Below, one piece after another: positions 17,559 through 27,263 of a stretch of 64,000 bases of DNA; positions within the stretch are counted from its first letter, which is position 1; each line of letters starts with the position of its first letter. The position numbers and the translations under genes were made by a program. The DNA lies in NCBI GenBank assembly GCA_029552065.1, contig JAKPEG010000225.1, positions 19,709 through 83,708 of the forward strand, in the 5' to 3' direction. Source of the DNA: Actinomycetes bacterium. GTDB lineage: Bacteria > Actinomycetota > Actinomycetes > Actinomycetales > Dermatophilaceae. Below the pieces are notes generated by a model. It was not told where the DNA came from. It saw nothing but the letters and a program-made list of their open reading frames with translations, and ran no database searches.

Positions 17559-19646
17559 TCAGGGCCCCGGTCGCGCTCGACGGGGCTCGTCGGCGAAGCG
17601 ACCCGAGGTGGCGGCGAGCCTCGGGAGTGCCGCTCCGGCCGGGAAGGCGGGTGAGGCCAGACGCTCGATGCGGGCGAGCGCCTCGCCTGCGCCCTGACGG
17701 TCCACCCAATGGAAAGGCCCGCCGAGTGCCCGCGGGAATCCGATGCCCAGGACGGCGGCGACGTCGCCGTCGTCGGGATGACACAGGGTCGCGTCGTCCC
17801 AACATTGCAGCGACTCGGTGACGAAGGCGAGCAGCAGCCGTTCGCCCGACGCGCCGGGTGCGACCCCCGGGCCCGGGGAGGCCACCACCCTCGCGAGGTC
17901 GGGTTCGATGCCGGAGCGTCGCCCCGCGGCATACCCATAGCAGCCGCGGCCGTGGCGTTTGCCGCGGATCCCGGCGTCGATGAGCCGTTCGAGCAACTCC
18001 TTGACGGCGGGCACGTCGATCCGGCCGGGGAAGACGCGCTCGGCGACCTGGACGACGCTCGCGTCCCGGACCAGCTCGAGCGTCACTTCGTCGCAGGCCT
18101 GCAGCGGCCCGACGGGGAATCCCACGGCCCGGGCCTCGCTCTCGACGAGGGCGGGATCGGCTCCTTCGGCGAGCAGGCGCAGACCCTCGACAAGCCAGCG
18201 CGCATAGACCCGGGAGGTATAGAAGCCAGGCCGGTCGGCGACGACCACGGCCACCTTGCCCAGAGCCCGGGCCAAGCCACCGGCGCGGGCCACACTGTCG
18301 GCGTCGGTGCCTGCGTGGGGGACGAGCTCGACGAGGGGCATCTTCTCGACCGGGGAGAAGAAGTGGGTCCCGAGGAACTGGTGCGGACGGGAGAGCGCCG
18401 CTGCGAGGCGGGCCACGGGGATCGCCGAGGTGTTGGTGGTGATGAGGGTGTCGGGGCCGACTCGGGCGTCGACGAGGGCGAGGGTCTCGCGCTTGAGGTC
18501 GGGTAGCTCGAGCACGGCCTCGACGACCACCTGCGCGGGTTCGAAGCCCTCCCACGCACTCGTGCCCGTCCAGCGCGCCAGCGCCTGCGGGCCGGCCGCC
18601 GCCGCCCGCTCGCGGGCGCCGCCGATCCGGGCAGGGTCGATGTCGCGAACCGCTGCGCGCAGCCCGTGCGCGACCGCAGCCGCCGCGATGCCCGCGCCCA
18701 TCTGTCCACCGCCGACGACCGCGATCGCCGTCGGGGCGGTGCCCAGGCCTCGGAACCGGCGCTTGGCAGCGGTTTCGGCGTGGAAGAGGTGAATGAGGGC
18801 GGCGCTCTCGTCGCCGCGCAGGAGTGGGACGAAGAGTTCGCGTTCCCCGGCCAGGCCGGCGGCGCGGCCCTCGGACAGCCCGCGGCGCAAGAGGCCGAGA
18901 ACGGCCGCACGGGCCGTCTCGCTCGGCACACGCCGCACCGCGCGGCCGGCTGCGTCGGCGGCGTCTGCACGGGCCAGATCCGGGCCGGGGTGGTGCAGCA
19001 GCGGGACCTCGCCGGTGCGCGCCGTCGCGATGGCGGTGGCGATCAGGTCGTCGGCGGGCACGACCCGATCGACCAATCCGACCTCCAGGGCGCTCGGGGC
19101 GGTGAGTGTGCGGCCGGTGACGAGCAGTTCGGCGGCCGTCTCGGGGGCCACGCGGCGCAGGATGAGCTGGGTGCCGCCGCCGGCCGGGATGAGCCCGAGG
19201 GTGGCCTCAGGCAGTCCGACCACCGCGTCTTCCGTGGCGACGATGGTGCTGGACCCGAGGACCAGTTCGAAGGCACCGCCGAGGGCATAGCCCTCCAGCG
19301 CGGCGACTATCGGCTTGGGCGTCTGGCACATCGACTCCATGAGTCGGTGGACCTTCTCGAGATAGCGCACGGTCGACTCGGGGTCCTCGGCCAGCGCGGG
19401 CAGGGTGGTGAGGTCGGCGCCGCCGCCGAAGGACCCCTCCTTGCCCGACGTGAGCACGATGCCGACGACGGCGGGGTCGAGCAGGGCCGCGTCCATGGCC
19501 GCGATGAGATCGTCGACGACGGTCTCGTCGACGACGTTCATCGTGCGTCCCGGCACGTCGAGGCGCAGCACGGCGACCCCGTCCTCGTGGGTCACCGAGA
19601 TGGTGGGGTGCGACGGCAAGACGTCGGGCGGGGCCGTGGGCGACAA
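17559..19646 (-). CDS. Bifunctional enoyl-CoA hydratase / 3-hydroxyacyl-CoA dehydrogenase (FadB/FadJ-like)
   Basis: 695 aa. TTG 19646 is preferred because AAGGAG lies seven bases upstream. Residues about 20-190 are a crotonase domain (oxyanion-hole SFGGGADL and PIVAALEGYALGGAFE). From about 320 is the NAD-binding dehydrogenase domain with VVGGGQMGAGIA, then THFFSPVEKMPLVELV with the catalytic His, and the C-terminal helical domains. The fused enzyme hydrates enoyl-CoA and oxidises the 3-hydroxyacyl-CoA, the two middle steps of beta-oxidation. It is the last gene of a twelve-gene minus-strand operon, 42 bp after the HMG-CoA-lyase-like gene. Confidence 0.92.
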   Translation of the reverse strand: MSPTAPPDVLPSHPTISVTHEDGVAVLRLDVPGRTMNVVDETVVDDLIAAMDAALLDPAVVGIVLTSGKEGSFGGGADLTTLPALAEDPESTVRYLEKVHRLMESMCQTPKPIVAALEGYALGGAFELVLGSSTIVATEDAVVGLPEATLGLIPAGGGTQLILRRVAPETAAELLVTGRTLTAPSALEVGLVDRVVPADDLIATAIATARTGEVPLLHHPGPDLARADAADAAGRAVRRVPSETARAAVLGLLRRGLSEGRAAGLAGERELFVPLLRGDESAALIHLFHAETAAKRRFRGLGTAPTAIAVVGGGQMGAGIAAAAVAHGLRAAVRDIDPARIGGARERAAAAGPQALARWTGTSAWEGFEPAQVVVEAVLELPDLKRETLALVDARVGPDTLITTNTSAIPVARLAAALSRPHQFLGTHFFSPVEKMPLVELVPHAGTDADSVARAGGLARALGKVAVVVADRPGFYTSRVYARWLVEGLRLLAEGADPALVESEARAVGFPVGPLQACDEVTLELVRDASVVQVAERVFPGRIDVPAVKELLERLIDAGIRGKRHGRGCYGYAAGRRSGIEPDLARVVASPGPGVAPGASGERLLLAFVTESLQCWDDATLCHPDDGDVAAVLGIGFPRALGGPFHWVDRQGAGEALARIERLASPAFPAGAALPRLAATSGRFADEPRRARPGP

Positions 19647-19688
19647 GGGGAGCTCCTTCTTCGGGTCGGGCGCAAACGGATGCCGGGG

Positions 19689-20606
19689 TCAGCCGGTGCC
19701 GAGTCGGGTGACGGGGAATCCACCCGCGTGGAGCACCATCGCCGGCAGCGGGCGGCCCATGACAGCCTCCAGCCATTCGCCGGCCTCGTGCACCGAGCCC
19801 GGGTCGAGATCGTGGGTGATCCCGGACCGGTCGAGGGCATAGACCAGGTCCTCGGTCGCGACATTGCCGGTGGCGCGCGGCGCGAAGGGGCACCCCCCGA
19901 TCCCCCCGAGGCTGGAGTCGAGGATGGTCACCCCGGCGTCGATGGCGGCGAGGGCGTTGGCGACGCCGGTGTTGCGGGTGTTGTGGAAGTGTGCCCGCAG
20001 GGCGGTGCCGCCTGGCAGCAGGTCGCGCACCGCGTCGACGCGCAGGGTGACGTCGCGCGGCACGGCGACCCCGATCGTGTCGGCGAGCGAGAGCTCCGCC
20101 GGGATGCCCGCGTCGAGCACCCGCCCGCCAACCTCACGGACCACCTCGGGCGTGACCTCGCCTTCGAACGGGCACCCGAAGGCCACCGCCAGGGTGACGT
20201 TGGCCCGGACGCCGGCGTGTGCGCAGCGGGCCGCGACGGCCTGCCAGATCCGCACCCCGCCGGCGATGTCGGTGCCTTGGTTGCGACGGCTGAAGGTGTC
20301 GGTGCAGTGGACGACGGCATTGACCTCGGTGACGCCGGCGGCGATCGCCCGCTCGAGCCCGCGTTCGTTGAGCACGAGCGCGCTGTAGACGACCCCGTCG
20401 GCGGGGGAGAGCCGGGCGAGCAGCTGCTCGGCGTCGGCCATCGCGGGCACCTTGCCGGGGTGGACGAAGCTGGTGACCTCGACGTTGCGGGCGCCGAATC
20501 GTACTGCGCGGCGGACGAGTTCGTGCTTCTGATCGGTGGTCAGCAGCACGGACTCGTTCTGCAGACCGTCGCGTGGGGACACCTCGACGATTCGGATCTC
20601 AGCCAT
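19689..20606 (-). CDS. Hydroxymethylglutaryl-CoA lyase-like enzyme
   Basis: 305 aa from ATG 20606, eight bases into the upstream gene's end. HMGL-like TIM barrel: SPRDGLQNE at the N-terminus (metal and catalytic Asp/Arg), VTSFVHPGKVPAMAD, HFHNTRNTG (metal His pair) and GGIGGCPFAPRATGNVATED with the catalytic Cys. HMG-CoA lyase splits 3-hydroxy-3-methylglutaryl-CoA into acetoacetate and acetyl-CoA, as in leucine or isoprenoid breakdown. Within this operon it may act on another 3-hydroxy-3-alkyl acyl-CoA made during degradation of a branched substrate. Family certain, substrate inferred. Confidence 0.88.
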   Translation of the reverse strand: MAEIRIVEVSPRDGLQNESVLLTTDQKHELVRRAVRFGARNVEVTSFVHPGKVPAMADAEQLLARLSPADGVVYSALVLNERGLERAIAAGVTEVNAVVHCTDTFSRRNQGTDIAGGVRIWQAVAARCAHAGVRANVTLAVAFGCPFEGEVTPEVVREVGGRVLDAGIPAELSLADTIGVAVPRDVTLRVDAVRDLLPGGTALRAHFHNTRNTGVANALAAIDAGVTILDSSLGGIGGCPFAPRATGNVATEDLVYALDRSGITHDLDPGSVHEAGEWLEAVMGRPLPAMVLHAGGFPVTRLGTG

Positions 20607-21351
20607 GCGCACTCCGTCGGAAACCACCGATCCGTGCTCGCGCGTCGTCGGAAGTGATCACTCCTACTTGATTGTCGGCCTCGGCGTCGAGGGCCTGACC
20701 GAGGGTGCGGGTCCAGGTCGTCGCGACCAGCCGTTTGGTGCCGGCCAGAGCGAGCGGGTTGAACGCGGCCAGGCGCGCGGCCACCTCGCCCACCCGCTCA
20801 TCGAGCCGATCGTCGGCGACCACCGCGGTCACCATCCCCATGTCGTATGCCGCCGCCGCTGCGACCGGGTCGCCGAGCAGCGACAGCTCGAGCGCGCGGC
20901 GCTCGCCGACCAGACGCGGCAACAGCCAACTCGCCCCACTGTCGAGGGAGAGCCCGCGGTGGATGAAGATCTGGACGAAACGTGCGCTGTCGGCGGCATA
21001 CACCAGGTCGCAGGCGAGGGCGAGGTTCGCCCCCGACCCGGCGGCGACGCCACCGACCTTGGCGATCGTGGGGATCGGCAGCTCACGCATGGCGAGCACG
21101 CACCGGTTGGACACGTCGATCCGCTCGCGCAAGGACGGCAGGTCCTCGAGCAGCCCGCCGACGTCGGATCCCCCGCAGAAGGCGCCGCCCGCGCCGGTGA
21201 CGACGAGCACCCGGTCGGTCCCGCCGGGGTCGAGGTCGCCCAGTCGAGCCTCGAAGGCCGACCACATCGCGTCGGTCATCGCGTTGCGTTTCTCCGGGCG
21301 ATCCATCGTGATCGTGGCGACGCCGCCGTCGCGCTCCAGCCGAACCGTCAT
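20599..21351 (-). CDS. Enoyl-CoA hydratase/isomerase family protein
   Basis: 250 aa. Crotonase fold with MDRPEKRNAMTDAM at residues about 17-30, the oxyanion loop GAGGAFCGGSDVGG and IAKVGGVAAGSGANLALACDL. The usual catalytic Glu positions are not clear, so it could be an isomerase or hydrolase of the superfamily instead of a hydratase. Its start overlaps the acyl-CoA dehydrogenase stop by 4 bp and its stop overlaps the HMGL-like start by 8 bp. Works on CoA thioesters in the island pathway. Confidence 0.85.
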   Translation of the reverse strand: MTVRLERDGGVATITMDRPEKRNAMTDAMWSAFEARLGDLDPGGTDRVLVVTGAGGAFCGGSDVGGLLEDLPSLRERIDVSNRCVLAMRELPIPTIAKVGGVAAGSGANLALACDLVYAADSARFVQIFIHRGLSLDSGASWLLPRLVGERRALELSLLGDPVAAAAAYDMGMVTAVVADDRLDERVGEVAARLAAFNPLALAGTKRLVATTWTRTLGQALDAEADNQVGVITSDDARARIGGFRRSAHG

Positions 21352-22520
21352 GAGGGAGCCTTGGAGCCGTAGCTCGTCTCGAGGGTGCGTGCGACGATCT
21401 CGCGCATGATCTCGTTGGTTCCCCCGAAGATCGACTGGATCGGCGCGTCGAGATAGGCACGGGCGATGGGGTATTCGCGCATGAAGCCATAGCCGCCGTG
21501 CAGCTGAAGCCCCTCGCGGATCACCTCCTGCTGCAGCGCCGTCGTGAGCAGTTTGCCTTTGGCCGCGTCCTCGCCGGTGAGTTCGCCCTCGAGGTGCAGG
21601 GCGATCAGTCGGTCGACGAAGACCTGGATCGCGTCGACCTTGGCGCCCAGCTCGGCGAGGGTGAAACGGGTGTTCTGCAGGTCGAGCACGCGGGTGCCGA
21701 AGACCTCCCGCTGGGCGCAGTAGTCGACGGTATGCCGCAGCGCCGTCCGGGCCGCGGAGATCGCCGACACGCAGAGCCCGAGCCGTTCCTGGGCGAGGTT
21801 GCGCATGAGCACGGTGAAGCCGTTGCCCTCGCCGCCGATGAGGTTGTCGGCAGGGACGCGGGCGCCCTCGAAGAACAACTCCGCAGTGTCCTGGCTGCGC
21901 AGCCCGATCTTGTCCAGATGCCGGCCCCGGGTGAAGCCGGGGGTCGGCTCCTCCACGACCAGCAGGCTGATCCCGCGGTGGCGCTCGGTCGGGTCGGTGC
22001 GCACCGCGACAATGACCAGGTCGGCGTTGAGTCCGTTGGTGACGAAGGTCTTCGCCCCGTCGACGACATAGTGCTCGCCGTCGCGACGTGCCCGGGTGCG
22101 CAGCGCGGCCAGGTCCGAGCCGCACCCCGGCTCGGTCATCGAGATGGCGGCCATGTGCTCTCCGGTCACCATGCCGGGCAACCAGCGGCGGCGCTGCTCC
22201 GGCGTCGTTGCCTCCATGAAGTACGGCAATGCGACGTCGTTGTGCAGGGTGAGGCACATCCCGGAGCCGATGACTCCGGCGCGCTGCAATTCCTCGCCGA
22301 TGATCGCGTTGAACCGGAAGTCCTGCGCGCCCAGGCCACCATATTCCGCAGGGACCGCCATCCCGAGGAAGCCGTTGTCGCCGGCCTTGCGGAACATCTC
22401 GCGGTCGACCCTCCCGGCCTGCTCCCACCGGTCGTGATGCGGGACGATCTCCGCGGCGACGAAGGCGCGGAAGGCCGCGCGGAAGTCCTCGTGGGTCTGA
22501 TCGTAGAGATCTCGGCGCAT
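21348..22520 (-). CDS. Acyl-CoA dehydrogenase
   Basis: 390 aa, full length. Signatures: GMCLTLHNDVALPYF, MTEPGCGSDLAALRTRARR (FAD/substrate motif), LLVVEEPTPGF, the helical C-terminal domain with RVLDLQNTRF and LQLHGGYGFMREYPIAR. It introduces a double bond at the alpha-beta position of an acyl-CoA and passes electrons to electron-transfer flavoprotein. The base Glu expected in the GG-NEIMREIVART segment appears as GGTNEIMREIVA. One of three such dehydrogenases in this operon, so substrates of different chain or ring structure are likely. Confidence 0.92.
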   Translation of the reverse strand: MRRDLYDQTHEDFRAAFRAFVAAEIVPHHDRWEQAGRVDREMFRKAGDNGFLGMAVPAEYGGLGAQDFRFNAIIGEELQRAGVIGSGMCLTLHNDVALPYFMEATTPEQRRRWLPGMVTGEHMAAISMTEPGCGSDLAALRTRARRDGEHYVVDGAKTFVTNGLNADLVIVAVRTDPTERHRGISLLVVEEPTPGFTRGRHLDKIGLRSQDTAELFFEGARVPADNLIGGEGNGFTVLMRNLAQERLGLCVSAISAARTALRHTVDYCAQREVFGTRVLDLQNTRFTLAELGAKVDAIQVFVDRLIALHLEGELTGEDAAKGKLLTTALQQEVIREGLQLHGGYGFMREYPIARAYLDAPIQSIFGGTNEIMREIVARTLETSYGSKAPS

Positions 22521-22588
22521 GCGCTCTCGTGTCCTCGTGTCTTCGGGTGGCCGGCGGATGGGTGGTCAGCAGCTGGTATGCCGGGTGG

Positions 22589-23344
22589 TCAGCGGGCGGT
22601 CCAGCCGCCGTCGACGGTGATGACCTGGCCGGTGAGATAGCTGCTCGCGGGGGAGGCGAGCAGCAGGAGCACACCGTCGAGCTCCTGCACCTGGCCGGGC
22701 CGCCCGACCGGCAGATTGCGGCGCAGCCACGCCATGGCCCGCTCGTCGGCGAACATGGCCTCGGTCTGCTCGCTGGGGAACCAGCCCGGGGCGATCGCAT
22801 TGACCCGGATCCCGTCGCGTGCCCACTCGGTGCCCAGGCTGCGCGTGAGGTTGACCACCCCACCCTTGGCCGCGGCATACGCGCTCTGGGTGACCGGCCA
22901 GGAGCCGACCAGACCGAGGATCGAGGCGATGTTGACGATCGACCCGCCGCGTCCGGCGGCCAGCATCGCGCGGGCGGCGAGCACGGACAGCTGGAAGGTG
23001 GCGGTGAGGTCGACCTCGAGGGTGCGTCGGAAGTTCTCGATCGAGGTCTCCAACGCCGGCTGGGCGTCGCCGAAACCGGCGGCGTTCACCAGCACGTGCG
23101 GCCCGCCGAGTTCCACGGCTCGCGCGACGAGCCGCTCGCAATCCTGGGCGCTCGTGACGTCGCACACCTCGGGCCGGACGCGGGGCTGCTCGGCGGCCAG
23201 CTCGGCGAGCCGGTCGGCGCGGCGCGCGGCGGCTACGACGGTCGCGCCGTTGGCGGCCAGCACGCGGCAGAAGTGCCGTCCGAGCCCGCTGGACGCGCCG
23301 GTGACGACCGCAACCGTCCCGCCGAGGTCGGCGGTGAGGGTCAC
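22589..23344 (-). CDS. Short-chain dehydrogenase/reductase
   Basis: 251 aa from GTG 23344, which overlaps the thiolase stop (GTGA). Classical SDR: TGASSGLGRHF near residue 15, NAAGF at about 90, catalytic Ser in NIASILG, YxxxK as SAYAAAKGG, then PGWFPSEQT and the terminal VDGGW. It would oxidise a 3-hydroxyacyl-CoA or cyclic alcohol with NAD(P). Followed after 68 bp by the acyl-CoA dehydrogenase; that gap holds one GTATGCCG word. Confidence 0.9.
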   Translation of the reverse strand: MTLTADLGGTVAVVTGASSGLGRHFCRVLAANGATVVAAARRADRLAELAAEQPRVRPEVCDVTSAQDCERLVARAVELGGPHVLVNAAGFGDAQPALETSIENFRRTLEVDLTATFQLSVLAARAMLAAGRGGSIVNIASILGLVGSWPVTQSAYAAAKGGVVNLTRSLGTEWARDGIRVNAIAPGWFPSEQTEAMFADERAMAWLRRNLPVGRPGQVQELDGVLLLLASPASSYLTGQVITVDGGWTAR

Positions 23345-24549
23345 GGCAACCGCTCGATGATGGTCGCGTGCGCCATCCCGCCGCCCTCGCACATCGTCTG
23401 CAGGCCGTAGCGGCCGCCGGTCCGTTCAAGCTCGTGCAGAAGGGTGACGAGCAGCTTGGCCCCCGAGGCGCCCAACGGGTGGCCCAGCGAAATGCCGCCG
23501 CCGTTGACGTTGACCTTGTCGTGGCTCACGCCGATCTCCTTGAGCCAGGCGAGAACGACGGGGGCGAAGGCCTCGTTGACCTCGTAGAGGTCGATCTCGT
23601 CCGCGCGGACGCCGAAGCGCGCCAGCCCGCGTCGGGTCGCGGGGATGGGGGCGGTGAGCATCGCGACCGGGTCGTCGCCGACCAGGCTGAGGTGGCGGAT
23701 GGCCGCGCGTGGGCGCAGGCCCATCGACGCGGCGGCCTGCTCGCTCATGACGAGCACTGCCGCTGACCCGTCGACGATCTGCGAGGCATTGCCCGCGGTG
23801 ACCCGCCCGGCCTCGATAAACGCGGGTGTGAGCGCGGCGAGCGCTTCCGCAGTCGTCGCGCGGATGCACTCGTCGGCGGTGAGCAGGTCGTCGTATGCCG
23901 TGACGGCGCCGGTCTCGCGGTCCCGCACCTTGCGGGGGACCGGGACGATCTCGCGGTCGAACCGGCCCTCGTCGCGCGCGCGGGCGGCCCGCTCATGGCT
24001 GGCGAGTGCATAGCCGTCGAGCTCCTCGCGGGTGAGCCCCCAGCGATCCACGACGAGTTCGGCGGACAGTCCCTGGGGCACAAGCCCGCGCACGCCGAAG
24101 GTGACCCGGTCGGCATACCGTGCCTGCATCCGCTCGCCATAGACGGCCCGGATGTCGCCACCGGGGGCGTTGGAGAACATCGGCACCGTGCTCATGCACT
24201 CGATCCCTGCCGCGACGACGACGTCCATGGTCCCGGACATGATCGCCTGCGCGGCGAAGTGCACGGCCTGCTGCGACGAGCCGCACTGCCGATCGATCGT
24301 CGTGCCGGGGACGCCCTCGGGCAGCCCCGCCGCGAGCGCGGCATTGCGGCCGATGTTCGTGCTCTGCGGGCCTACCTGGGTGACGCACCCCATGATGACG
24401 TCGTCGATCCGCCCGGGGTCGACCCCGGACCGTTCGATCAGCGCGGTGAGCGTGTGGGCCGCGAGGTCGACCGGGTGCCAGCCGGACAGCGAGCCGCCGC
24501 GTTTCCCGGCCGGGGTGCGGACGGCCTCGACGATGACGGGAACGGGCAT
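23341..24549 (-). CDS. Acetyl-CoA C-acyltransferase (thiolase)
   Basis: 402 aa, full-length thiolase. Nucleophilic Cys in DRQCGSSQQAVH near residue 90, the NEAFAPVVLAWL motif, active His in NGGGISLGHPLGASGAK near 350, and the second Cys in MCEGGGMAHA near 390. Catalyses thiolytic release of acetyl-CoA in the last step of beta-oxidation. It begins 24 bp after the stop of the next upstream gene and overlaps the SDR start by 4 bp. Confidence 0.95.
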   Translation of the reverse strand: MPVPVIVEAVRTPAGKRGGSLSGWHPVDLAAHTLTALIERSGVDPGRIDDVIMGCVTQVGPQSTNIGRNAALAAGLPEGVPGTTIDRQCGSSQQAVHFAAQAIMSGTMDVVVAAGIECMSTVPMFSNAPGGDIRAVYGERMQARYADRVTFGVRGLVPQGLSAELVVDRWGLTREELDGYALASHERAARARDEGRFDREIVPVPRKVRDRETGAVTAYDDLLTADECIRATTAEALAALTPAFIEAGRVTAGNASQIVDGSAAVLVMSEQAAASMGLRPRAAIRHLSLVGDDPVAMLTAPIPATRRGLARFGVRADEIDLYEVNEAFAPVVLAWLKEIGVSHDKVNVNGGGISLGHPLGASGAKLLVTLLHELERTGGRYGLQTMCEGGGMAHATIIERLP

Positions 24550-24573
24550 GGCGGGTCCTTTGCTCAGGGAGGG

Positions 24574-25707
24574 TCAGCCCACCGGGGCGGTGAGCAGGTC
24601 GAGGCAGCCGGCCTTGACCGCTGCCTCGCGCAGTTGCGCGGGCGTGCCGCCGTCGGGGGCGGTGGCACGGGCGTGGCGGAAGTAGAGGTGGGCGTCGTGC
24701 TCCCAGGTGAATCCGATGCCGCCGGAGAGCTGCACGTATGCCGCCGAGGCCTCGACGAAGCACTCGGCAGCCTCGGCCCGGGCCAGCAGCGCGAGCGGCT
24801 CGGCCCGGTCCTGCGCTCGGTCGTGCGCATCGGCCGGTCCGTCGAGGGCTGCGGCCGCCGCCGCGACGAGCGCGCGGGCGGCCGCGACGTCGACGGCGAC
24901 GGTGGCGCATCGGTGCTGGATGGCCTGGTAGGAGCCGATGAGCTCGCCGAACTGGTGGCGCAGCAACGCATAGTCGACCATGGCGGTGAGGCATGCCTGG
25001 GCGCCGCCGACCTGCTCCGCGGCCAACAACAGCCGCGCGAGGGTGACCAGCCGCGTGTATGCCGTCCGGTCGCCCGGTCGGGTGAGCGCGACGGCGGGCG
25101 CGCGGCATACCGACAGGTCGGCCCGGGGGACGACGAAGTCGATCGTCCGTCGTGGGCTGCGGGCCGTCTCCGGTGCGACGAGGACCAACACGATCGCCGG
25201 GCCGGCCGGCAGATCCGCGGCGGCCACCACGAGGTCGGCGACGGCGCCGTGGGTGACCGCGCTCAGGGTGCCGGTGGCGGTGCCGTCGGGCCCGACTGCG
25301 AGCCGGTCGCCGGTGAGCCCGGCCAGTCCCACGACGGCAGTTCCGGCGAGGACCGCCGCGACGGAGCTTGCCACCGAGGCCGGGAGGGCATCGGGGGACA
25401 GCGCCGCGAGGCCGGCCCCCAGCAGGGCGGTGCCTCGGGCCGGGCCCGGGTGCAGGCTGGCACCGCACTCCTCGACGGCGGCGGCGAGGTGGCAGGCGCC
25501 CAGACCGAGTCCACCCCAGACCTCGGGGGCCCCGAGGGCGGCCAAGCCGACCTGTTCGGTCAGACGAGCCCAGTCGTCCCGGTCGAAACCGGCGGCCGCG
25601 AAATCGGTTCCTTCGCGCACCCCCCGGACCTGGGCGATGCCGGGCGAGCCGGCGAAGTAGGCCCGCAGTGCCAGCTGTGCCTCGTCCGGCTCGAGCGTGC
25701 TGCTCAT
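24574..25707 (-). CDS. Acyl-CoA dehydrogenase-like protein (divergent FadE type)
   Basis: 377 aa. The C-terminal half is recognisable (RHQFGELIGSYQAIQHRCA, then QLSGGIGFTWEHDAHLYFRHA), but the middle beta-domain is poorly conserved and the usual SEP-GSD motif is replaced by LAGLTGDRLAV. In actinobacteria such degenerate subunits pair with a regular dehydrogenase to form alpha2beta2 enzymes acting on steroid or cyclic CoA esters. Partner here could be either of the other two dehydrogenases. Start overlaps the CoA ligase stop by 4 bp. Confidence 0.85.
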   Translation of the reverse strand: MSSTLEPDEAQLALRAYFAGSPGIAQVRGVREGTDFAAAGFDRDDWARLTEQVGLAALGAPEVWGGLGLGACHLAAAVEECGASLHPGPARGTALLGAGLAALSPDALPASVASSVAAVLAGTAVVGLAGLTGDRLAVGPDGTATGTLSAVTHGAVADLVVAAADLPAGPAIVLVLVAPETARSPRRTIDFVVPRADLSVCRAPAVALTRPGDRTAYTRLVTLARLLLAAEQVGGAQACLTAMVDYALLRHQFGELIGSYQAIQHRCATVAVDVAAARALVAAAAAALDGPADAHDRAQDRAEPLALLARAEAAECFVEASAAYVQLSGGIGFTWEHDAHLYFRHARATAPDGGTPAQLREAAVKAGCLDLLTAPVG

Positions 25708-27263
25708 GCGGTCTCCTCAATGGCGGCGAGGGTGTCGGGAAGGGCCGAACGCACGATCTTGCCGGTCGCCGTCTTGGGCAGTTCGTCGAGGAAGACCACC
25801 GTCTTGGGGATCTTGTAACCGGCGAGGCGACCGCGGCAGTGCTCGACGACCTGCGCGGCATCGAGGTTGCCCGACCGGGAGACGACGAGAGCCGCGACCT
25901 TGCGTCCCCAAAGCGGGTCGGGCACGCCGAAGACGGCCGACTCGACCACGTCGGGCAACTCGGCGATGACGCCCTCGACCTCGCCCGGATGGACGTTCTC
26001 GCCGCCGGTGATGATCATGTCGTCGCTGCGGCCCTCCATGTAGATGTAGCCGTCGGCGTCGACGTGCCCGATGTCGCGGGAGTTGATCCAACCGTCGACG
26101 AAGACCTTGGCGGTCTGCTCGGGTCGGCCGATGTAGTGGTTGGCCATGAACGGCGTGCGGAACCACAGCTCACCGGAGGCGCCGGCGGGAAGCGGCGTGC
26201 CGATCCCTGGCTCGCGGACCTCGAGTTCCACGCCGACTGTGCAGCGGCCAGCGGAGGCGAGCCGATGGGCATGGGGACCCTCGATCAGGTGGTCCGCCGG
26301 GGGTAGGTAGCTCACCACGCCGCCCGCCTCGGTCATCCCCATCACCTGGCAGAACTCGCAGCCGATGACCTCGAGGGCCTCCGAAAGCAGCGACACGGTG
26401 ATGGGGGAGGCGCCATAGGCGATGTGGCGCAGGGCCGGCAGTGGCACTGGTCGGGCGCGCAACTCGTCGACGATCGCCCGAATGAGGGTGGGGACATAGA
26501 CCGCGTGCGTGATGCCGTGCTCGGCCATGGCGGCGACGATGCCCTGGGGGCTCGGGTTGTCGATGTAGGTCTGGCGCGCGCCGTAGAGCAGGCCGTATTG
26601 CGCCCAGTAGGTCCCGGCGAGGTGGAAGACCGGGGGGATGATGAGCAGGCGTGAGTCGGTCGTGAAGCGGTGCACGACCGGCGTGCTCGCCCCGATCTCG
26701 ACCGCGAGCCGGTCCTGGGGCACCGACTTGGGCACGCCTGTGGAGCCGGAGGTGAAGAACACGAAACCCAGGTCGTCGTATTCGGGTTCGAGAGGCTCGG
26801 CGGGCTCGAGGTCCGGCCACGGGTTGCTCACCGTCTGGTCGACGACCTCGACGTGGACCCCGTCCGCGGCGAGCGCGGCGGCACGATCGGCAAAGGCGGC
26901 GGAGGTGAAGATGTGGGTGACTCCGGCCTCCTGCGCGGCGGCGGCGAGGTCCCCGTCGGTCAGCCGCCAGTTGAGCCCCACGAGCCCGCCGCGGCTGCGC
27001 CAGGCACCCAGCAGGCTGACGAGGTAGCCGACGTCGTTGGTGCCGAACCAGGCCACTCGGGGAGCGGGCCCACCGGTCGCGCGGATGATGGCGGCTGCCC
27101 GGCCGGCGGCGGCGTCGAGCTCACGCCAGGTGAGCGAGGCCGTGGGTCCGACGACGGCCAGTTCGTCCGGTCGCTCGGCCGCATGTCGACGGACGGCGTG
27201 GTCGATGGTCTCCTTCGGCCAACCTGCTGCTCGAACTTCGGCTGCACTCAGAACGTGGTCCAT
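25704..27263 (-). CDS. Acyl-CoA synthetase (AMP-forming, ANL family)
   Basis: 519 aa from ATG 27263. P-loop FFTSGSTGVPKSVP near residue 175, adenylation motifs MGMTEAGGVVSY and GYIYMEGRSDDMIITGGENVHPGE (given here as two parts, GYIYMEGRSDDM and IITGGENVHP), and the catalytic Lys in LPKTATGKIVRS. It activates a free carboxylic acid to an acyl-CoA via an acyl-AMP, the entry step to the island pathway. It overlaps the alpha/beta hydrolase end by 16 bp. Acid specificity unknown. Confidence 0.92.
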   Translation of the reverse strand: MDHVLSAAEVRAAGWPKETIDHAVRRHAAERPDELAVVGPTASLTWRELDAAAGRAAAIIRATGGPAPRVAWFGTNDVGYLVSLLGAWRSRGGLVGLNWRLTDGDLAAAAQEAGVTHIFTSAAFADRAAALAADGVHVEVVDQTVSNPWPDLEPAEPLEPEYDDLGFVFFTSGSTGVPKSVPQDRLAVEIGASTPVVHRFTTDSRLLIIPPVFHLAGTYWAQYGLLYGARQTYIDNPSPQGIVAAMAEHGITHAVYVPTLIRAIVDELRARPVPLPALRHIAYGASPITVSLLSEALEVIGCEFCQVMGMTEAGGVVSYLPPADHLIEGPHAHRLASAGRCTVGVELEVREPGIGTPLPAGASGELWFRTPFMANHYIGRPEQTAKVFVDGWINSRDIGHVDADGYIYMEGRSDDMIITGGENVHPGEVEGVIAELPDVVESAVFGVPDPLWGRKVAALVVSRSGNLDAAQVVEHCRGRLAGYKIPKTVVFLDELPKTATGKIVRSALPDTLAAIEETA